A stretch of DNA of 64,000 bases from Rugamonas violacea (lineage in GTDB: Bacteria > Pseudomonadota > Gammaproteobacteria > Burkholderiales > Burkholderiaceae_D). The DNA is taken from NCBI RefSeq assembly GCF_016461825.1, contig NZ_JAEMNU010000118.1, forward strand, positions 1 through 64,000, given 5' to 3'. Positions 60,117 through 64,000 of the stretch are shown piece after piece. A model generated the notes under the pieces. That model saw nothing but the letters and a program-made list of their open reading frames with translations, ran no database searches and was not told the origin of the DNA. Position 1 is the first letter of the stretch. The number at the start of each line of letters is the position of its first letter. The translations under genes and the position numbers were made by a program.

Positions 60117-60838
60117 TCGTCGACGACGAGCGCCCGGCGCGCGACAAGCTGCGCCGCATGCTGGCCCTGCACCCCGACGTCGAATTGGTCGGCGAGGCGC
60201 GTGACGCCGTCGAGGCGCTCGAATTGATCGCCCGCCTGGCGCCCGACGCCGTGCTGCTCGACATCCAAATGCCCGAAGTCAGCGGCCTTGAACTGGCCGC
60301 CTCGCTGCCGGCACCGGCGCCGCTGCTGGTCTTCGTCACCGCCTACGACCAGTACGCCATCCCCGCCTTCGACGCCAACGCCGTCGACTACCTGCTCAAG
60401 CCCTACGACCAGGAACGCCTGGGCCGCGCGCTGCAACGGCTGCGCCAGCGCCTGGCGCTGACGCCGGCGCCGACCGAGGTGGCGCTGGCCGGCCAGGCGC
60501 TGCGCCAACTGCTGGTGAGCGAGCGCGGCGCCACCCGCGTCGTGCCGGTCGACGACATCGACTGGCTGGAAAGCGCCGACAACTACGTCGTGCTGCACAC
60601 CGCCGCCGGCCAGCCGCTGCTGCGCCAGACCCTGGCCGGCCTGGTCGAACGGCTCGGCGAACGCTTCGTCCGCTGCCACCGCCGCGCCGCCGTGCGGCTC
60701 GACCGCATCGCCAGCGTCCATCCGCTCGACAAGGGCGACGCCGAACTGCTGCTGCGCGACGGCGCCCGCGTGCCCTGCAGCCGCCAGTACCGCGCCGACA
60801 TCATGGCGCGCCTGCAAGCGCCACTGCCGGAAAATTAA
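60104..60838 (+). CDS. LytTR-family response regulator
   Basis: 244 residues from the ATG at 60104, 13 bp inside the kinase gene. Receiver domain (LLIVDDERPARDKLRRML, phospho-Asp in AVLLDIQMPE, Lys in YLLKPYDQE) and LytTR DNA-binding domain (PVDDIDWLESADNYVVLHTA...RFVRCHRRAAVRLDRIASV, ~residues 140-240). It acts as a transcription factor, often for membrane or envelope genes. It is followed, after a family A element, by an acyltransferase gene. Confidence 0.9.
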   Translation: MRLLIVDDERPARDKLRRMLALHPDVELVGEARDAVEALELIARLAPDAVLLDIQMPEVSGLELAASLPAPAPLLVFVTAYDQYAIPAFDANAVDYLLKPYDQERLGRALQRLRQRLALTPAPTEVALAGQALRQLLVSERGATRVVPVDDIDWLESADNYVVLHTAAGQPLLRQTLAGLVERLGERFVRCHRRAAVRLDRIASVHPLDKGDAELLLRDGARVPCSRQYRADIMARLQAPLPEN

Positions 60839-60849
60839 GGCGCCGGCGG

Positions 60850-60930
60850 CGGAAAAACCACCCGATGGCAAAGAGCCGGGGTCGGACCAGTTGGGTCCGA
60901 CCCCAGATTCATGCCGCTGGGTTTTCTTGA
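60850..60930 (+). repeat. Family A palindromic intergenic element, copy A4
   Basis: Core GGGGTCGGACC (60878-60888) / GGTCCGACCCC (60894-60904). The left flank GAAAAACCACCC and right flank AGATTCATGCCGCTGGGTTT match copies A2 and A3. It starts 12 bp after the LytTR regulator stop codon. Confidence 0.78.
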
Positions 60931-61056
60931 CCGAGCCACAACCACCGGCCGCGCTGCCGGCCCGCCCCGCCACCGGCCCGCTTCGCCACATCGCGCTGGC
61001 AAGCCTGGCCGCGCCACCTTACGCTGGACGCCTACCTCATTTCGACGGAGCCGCCC

Positions 61057-62376
61057 ATGCATTCCCAGCCCGCAGTCCCCGCCCCCGGCCAGCGCCAGTA
61101 CTTCCTCGACTGGATACGCATCTTCGCCTTCTTCGTGCTGATCTTCTACCACACCGGCATGTACTACGTGACCTGGGGCTGGCACGTCAAAAGCCCCCAC
61201 GCCAGCGACACGCTGGAGCCGTTCATGATGCTGTCCGGCCCCTGGCGCCTCGCCCTGCTGTTCCTGATCTCCGGCGTCGCCTCCGCCTTCATGCTGAAAA
61301 AAATCCGCGTCGGCGCCTTCGTGCGCCAGCGCAGCGTGCGCCTGTTGCTGCCGCTGCTGTTCGGCATGCTGGTGATCGTGCCGCCGCAATCCTATTTCGA
61401 GGTGATCGAAAAGCTGTCCTACCGGGGCAGCTACGCCGACTTCATGCGGCTCTACATCAACGGCTACCACGGCTTCTGCAAGGACGGCGAATGCCTGCGC
61501 CTGCCGACCTGGAACCATCTGTGGTTCGTCGCCTACCTGTGGACCTACACGCTGCTGCTGGCCGCCCTCGCCAAGCTGACCCCGGCCGCGCGGCAAGAAC
61601 GCGCCGGCGCCGCGCTGGCCCGCCTGCTCAGCGGCTGGCGCATCATCGCGCTGCCGGCCGCCGTGCTGGCCGCCGCCCGCTTCGCCCTGGTCGACGGCTA
61701 CCCGGCCACCCACGCCCTGCTCGACGACTGGTACAACCACGCCGTCTACTTCCCGCTGTTCCTGCTCGGCGCCACGCTGGCGACGCAGCGCAGCTTCTGG
61801 GCCGGCCTCGAACAGGCCCGCTGGCCGGCCCTCGGCCTGGCCCTGAGCGGCTGGGCCGCGCTGATGATCTACTACTCCATCCCCGAGGCGCTGGCCGCCA
61901 CGCCGGAAGTGCAGGCCTGGCGCCCCGTGCTGCGCGGCGTCTACGCGCTGGTGCAGTGGAGCGCCATCGCCGCCGTCTGCGGCTTCGGCCACCGCCACCT
62001 GCAGTTCGACAGCCCGGCGCGACGCTACCTGACGCAGGCCGTGTTCCCGGTCTACATCGTGCACCAAACGCTGATCGTCAGCATGGCCCACGGCCTCAAG
62101 CCGGTGCGCCTGCCGCCCATGCTGGAGGGCCTGATCCTGGTGCTGCTGACGCTGACCATCAGCTTCGCCGTGGTCGAGGTGGTGCGCCGCGTCGCGCTGC
62201 TGCGCCCCCTGTTCGGCCTGCCGCTGCGCGCCGACCATGGGCGCACACCGGCCGGCGCCAACGCGGATGCCCCGGTCAACGCGAACACGAACGGGAGCGA
62301 GAACGGGAACGAGAACGGGAACGGGAACGGGAACGGCAGCATGGCAAGCCAGGCCAACGGGGCGCGGGCCGCCTGA
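61057..62376 (+). CDS. Acyltransferase 3-family membrane protein
   Basis: 439 residues. About ten hydrophobic segments with family features: YFLDWIRIFAFFVLIFYHTGMYY (the conserved catalytic His), KSPHASD, LLFLISGVASAFML, FVRQRSVRLLLPLLFG and WNHLWFVAYLW. It acylates an envelope carbohydrate or lipid. The C-terminal ~50 residues include a repeated Asn-Gly tract (GAGAACGGGAAC units at 62281-62338) that looks like a length-variable tail. Downstream of a LytS/LytTR pair, which may control it. Confidence 0.82.
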   Translation: MHSQPAVPAPGQRQYFLDWIRIFAFFVLIFYHTGMYYVTWGWHVKSPHASDTLEPFMMLSGPWRLALLFLISGVASAFMLKKIRVGAFVRQRSVRLLLPLLFGMLVIVPPQSYFEVIEKLSYRGSYADFMRLYINGYHGFCKDGECLRLPTWNHLWFVAYLWTYTLLLAALAKLTPAARQERAGAALARLLSGWRIIALPAAVLAAARFALVDGYPATHALLDDWYNHAVYFPLFLLGATLATQRSFWAGLEQARWPALGLALSGWAALMIYYSIPEALAATPEVQAWRPVLRGVYALVQWSAIAAVCGFGHRHLQFDSPARRYLTQAVFPVYIVHQTLIVSMAHGLKPVRLPPMLEGLILVLLTLTISFAVVEVVRRVALLRPLFGLPLRADHGRTPAGANADAPVNANTNGSENGNENGNGNGNGSMASQANGARAA

Positions 62377-62419
62377 GCCGCGCGGACTAGTGTCCAGCCT
62401 TGTTATCCCGTGTGCTTAG

Positions 62420-63346
62420 TCAGGCGCCCTGCTGCTTGCGGCGGCGCTTGGCCTGGTACATCTCGGCGTCGGCCTGCTCGAAGGCTTGCTGCAGGCTCAG
62501 GTCGGTGCGCCGCGCCGCCACGCCGATCGACGCCTTGACGCCGCTCGCCTCAAGCTTGTCGCCCAGGCGCGTCACCAGATGGCTGGCGTCATCGCACTCG
62601 ATGCTCAGCACGGCGAACTCGTCGCCGCCCAGCCGCGCCGCCACGTCGGTGGCGCGGATCACCTGCTGCAAGGCCTCGCCGGTGCGCATCAGCAGCATGT
62701 CGCCGGCGGCATGGCCGTGGCGGTCGTTGGTCAGTTTCAGTTCGTCGAGGTCGATCGAGATCACGCAGGCCGGATGACCGTAGCGCAGGCAGCGCTCCTC
62801 TTCGCGCTGCAGCAGCAGATCCCAGCCGCGCCGGTTGTACAGGCCGGTCAAGCTGTCGCGGGTGGCTTCGGCCTCGGCCCGCTCGGCGCGGCGGATCGCC
62901 TCGGCCGCCTGCAACTCGGTCGCCAGCAGCGCCGACAGCATGCCCGCCAGCAGCTCGAACAAGGGCAACTGCCCGGTGAGCGCCTCCGGCTGCACCTGCG
63001 GGTCGATCGCGCACAGGGTGCCGAACAGGCTGCCGTCGGCGCGCGTCAGCGGAATGCCGATGTAGGCGCCGATTTCGACCAGCTGGCCGATCGGCGCCGC
63101 CTGGTACACCGCCACCTGGCTGGCGTCGGGCGCGACGCGCGGCCCCAGGCCGCGCACCATGCGCGAGCAGAACGAGTCGGTCCAGCGGAACACCTGGCCG
63201 GCGCGCACGCCGTAGCCGTGGTCCTCGGCGTGCAGCACGATCCAATCGTCGGCCTCGGCGCGCGTCACCATCCACAGTTGAAAGCCGAAGCGCTCCCGCA
63301 AAAACGTCATCGCCTCTTGCGACGCGCTGGCGAAATCCTTGATCAT
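62420..63346 (-). CDS. GAF-domain diguanylate cyclase
   Basis: 308 residues. An N-terminal GAF domain (~15-150; HAEDHGYGVRAGQVFRWTDSFCSRMV, GAYIGIPLTRADGSLFGTLCAIDPQ), a short linker helix, then a GGDEF domain (~165-300) with the intact active site ARLGGDEFAVL and DSLTGLYNRRGWD. It makes c-di-GMP from two GTP. The inhibitory RxxD site upstream of GGDEF was not obvious. Cytoplasmic; likely senses a small ligand through GAF. Monocistronic. Confidence 0.9.
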   Translation of the reverse strand: MIKDFASASQEAMTFLRERFGFQLWMVTRAEADDWIVLHAEDHGYGVRAGQVFRWTDSFCSRMVRGLGPRVAPDASQVAVYQAAPIGQLVEIGAYIGIPLTRADGSLFGTLCAIDPQVQPEALTGQLPLFELLAGMLSALLATELQAAEAIRRAERAEAEATRDSLTGLYNRRGWDLLLQREEERCLRYGHPACVISIDLDELKLTNDRHGHAAGDMLLMRTGEALQQVIRATDVAARLGGDEFAVLSIECDDASHLVTRLGDKLEASGVKASIGVAARRTDLSLQQAFEQADAEMYQAKRRRKQQGA

Positions 63347-63446
63347 GCCGTCCTCTTTCGAAAAGCTGGCCCGGAGCGCCGGCCCAGCGGTAAGTCGATC
63401 ATACGCCGAATCGCGCTCGCCGCCGCAAACGGCGGCGCCGGATCGG

Positions 63447-64000
63447 CTAGCGGGTCAGGCTCAGCGTGTGCACGGCGGCCCCGGGCAGCAGCGGCAGCGC
63501 GCCGCCGGCCACCCAGTCGGCGTGGCCGGCCAGGAAGTACGGCGAGAGTGGATGGCCGCTCTGCCCGCCCGGCATGGCGAACAGGCCCTGCTCCTCGCGC
63601 CCCGGCGCCACCGTCAGCCGCTCGGACTGGCCGAAGGCCGGCCCGGCCACGCGCGGCATGTTGCTGTCGCCGGCCAGCATGTCGGGCGGCACGGCCAGCC
63701 AGCGCAGCGCCGGCGGCAGCAGGCTGCTGAACGGATGGGCGCTGCTGGCGCGGTTGCGCTCGCCCCAGCTGGCCTCGGCCAGCGGCCGGCCGTCCCTGCC
63801 CAGGCGGACGATGACGCGGTCCAGCGCGGCCAATTGCAACTGCTGCCAACTGGTATAGGCCGGCGGCAGCCAGCCGGCCGGCCGCTCGTCGAGCAGGCGC
63901 GCCAGCAGCGCCGGCCAGCGCCGACTGGCCTGCCACATGGTCGCCTTGGGGCCGAGCCGGGCCAGCTCGACGTTGGCGCTCTCGAAGACGATCTCGTACA
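63447..64000 (-). CDS. Penicillin acylase-family protein, C-terminal part (5' end beyond window)
   Basis: The minus-strand frame runs off the window, giving 184 codons to the stop. Recognised from LPGDSNMPR-like AGDSNMPRVAGPAFGQSERLTVAPGREEQGLFAMPGGQSGHPLSPYFLAGHADW, the conserved C-terminal (beta chain) segment of Ntn-hydrolase penicillin/glutaryl acylases. The catalytic N-terminal Ser of the beta chain lies outside. Such enzymes are periplasmic and hydrolyse amide bonds, including AHL signals in some cases. Confidence 0.82.
   Translation of the reverse strand, partial: YEIVFESANVELARLGPKATMWQASRRWPALLARLLDERPAGWLPPAYTSWQQLQLAALDRVIVRLGRDGRPLAEASWGERNRASSAHPFSSLLPPALRWLAVPPDMLAGDSNMPRVAGPAFGQSERLTVAPGREEQGLFAMPGGQSGHPLSPYFLAGHADWVAGGALPLLPGAAVHTLSLTR

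Noticed and set aside
9901..60930. Repeated GGGGTC palindromes as a CRISPR array
   Set aside because: Copies are kilobases apart with no regular spacers and no cas genes are visible.

Overview
The window looks like chromosomal DNA of a high-GC betaproteobacterium. Burkholderiales is likely and the Oxalobacteraceae (Massilia/Duganella/Janthinobacterium group) most likely. The grounds are a Burkholderiales-type 16-strand porin, a phasin, a TRAP-fed malonate decarboxylase cluster of Acinetobacter-like gene order, strong G/C third-position bias, and a phosphorelay kinase with 7TM-DISM architecture. Assignment to a genus is inference; no rRNA is present. The only stable RNA gene I can see is one tRNA-Gly(GCC).

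Layout. 1-873: end of an unrecognised gene, then a low-GC gap. 874-9879: YceI lipoprotein, LysE exporter, a large hybrid histidine kinase, an HD protein, a REC-PAS regulator flanked by two copies of a DnaA-box-bearing repeat, a perfect LexA-type box, and a split chromate transporter. 10084-19617: periplasmic YceI, a MetNIQ-type importer, YjjG-like phosphatase, CysE, Bcr/CflA efflux pump, an AhpD-like protein divergent from a MocR regulator, and an NsrR-like regulator. 19815-29860: the main metabolic island, a GntR/FCD regulator divergent from a ten-gene run for malonate uptake (TRAP DctPQM) and decarboxylation (mdcA-C-D-E-G-B-H). 29857-44264: TonB-dependent receptor with a periplasmic binding protein, TrxC, alpha/beta hydrolase, phasin, ABC-2 exporter, rod-like flagellar protein, AMP ligase, a PuuD-like amidase, and an S1/P1 nuclease fused to an acid phosphatase. 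44452-50787: DUF2867 protein, YbdK ligase with a cation/proton antiporter, S-formylglutathione hydrolase, DJ-1/PfpI protein, CheV, tRNA-Gly. 50918-64000: Na+/H+ antiporter, a secreted CYTH-like protein, porin plus a ferric/phosphonate-type ABC importer, a LytS/LytTR pair followed by an acyltransferase, a GAF-GGDEF cyclase, and the C-terminal part of a penicillin acylase running off the window.

How the genes work together. The malonate island is the clearest functional unit: TRAP uptake, activation and decarboxylation by MdcA/C/D/E/H, and prosthetic-group synthesis by MdcB/G, probably under the GntR regulator, whose FCD-type operator overlaps the promoter. Several others form short operons: metNIQ, chrA halves, ABC-2 ATPase/permease, antiporter-ybdK, and lytS-lytTR.

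The most interesting non-coding signal is two families of palindromic intergenic elements. Family A has four copies and family B three. Every copy begins within about 30 bp of the stop codon of a plus-strand gene, and one sits inside the mdc operon. The most interesting proteins are the nuclease-phosphatase fusion and the secreted CYTH-like protein. I found no CRISPR array, prophage or recognisable insertion-sequence transposase.
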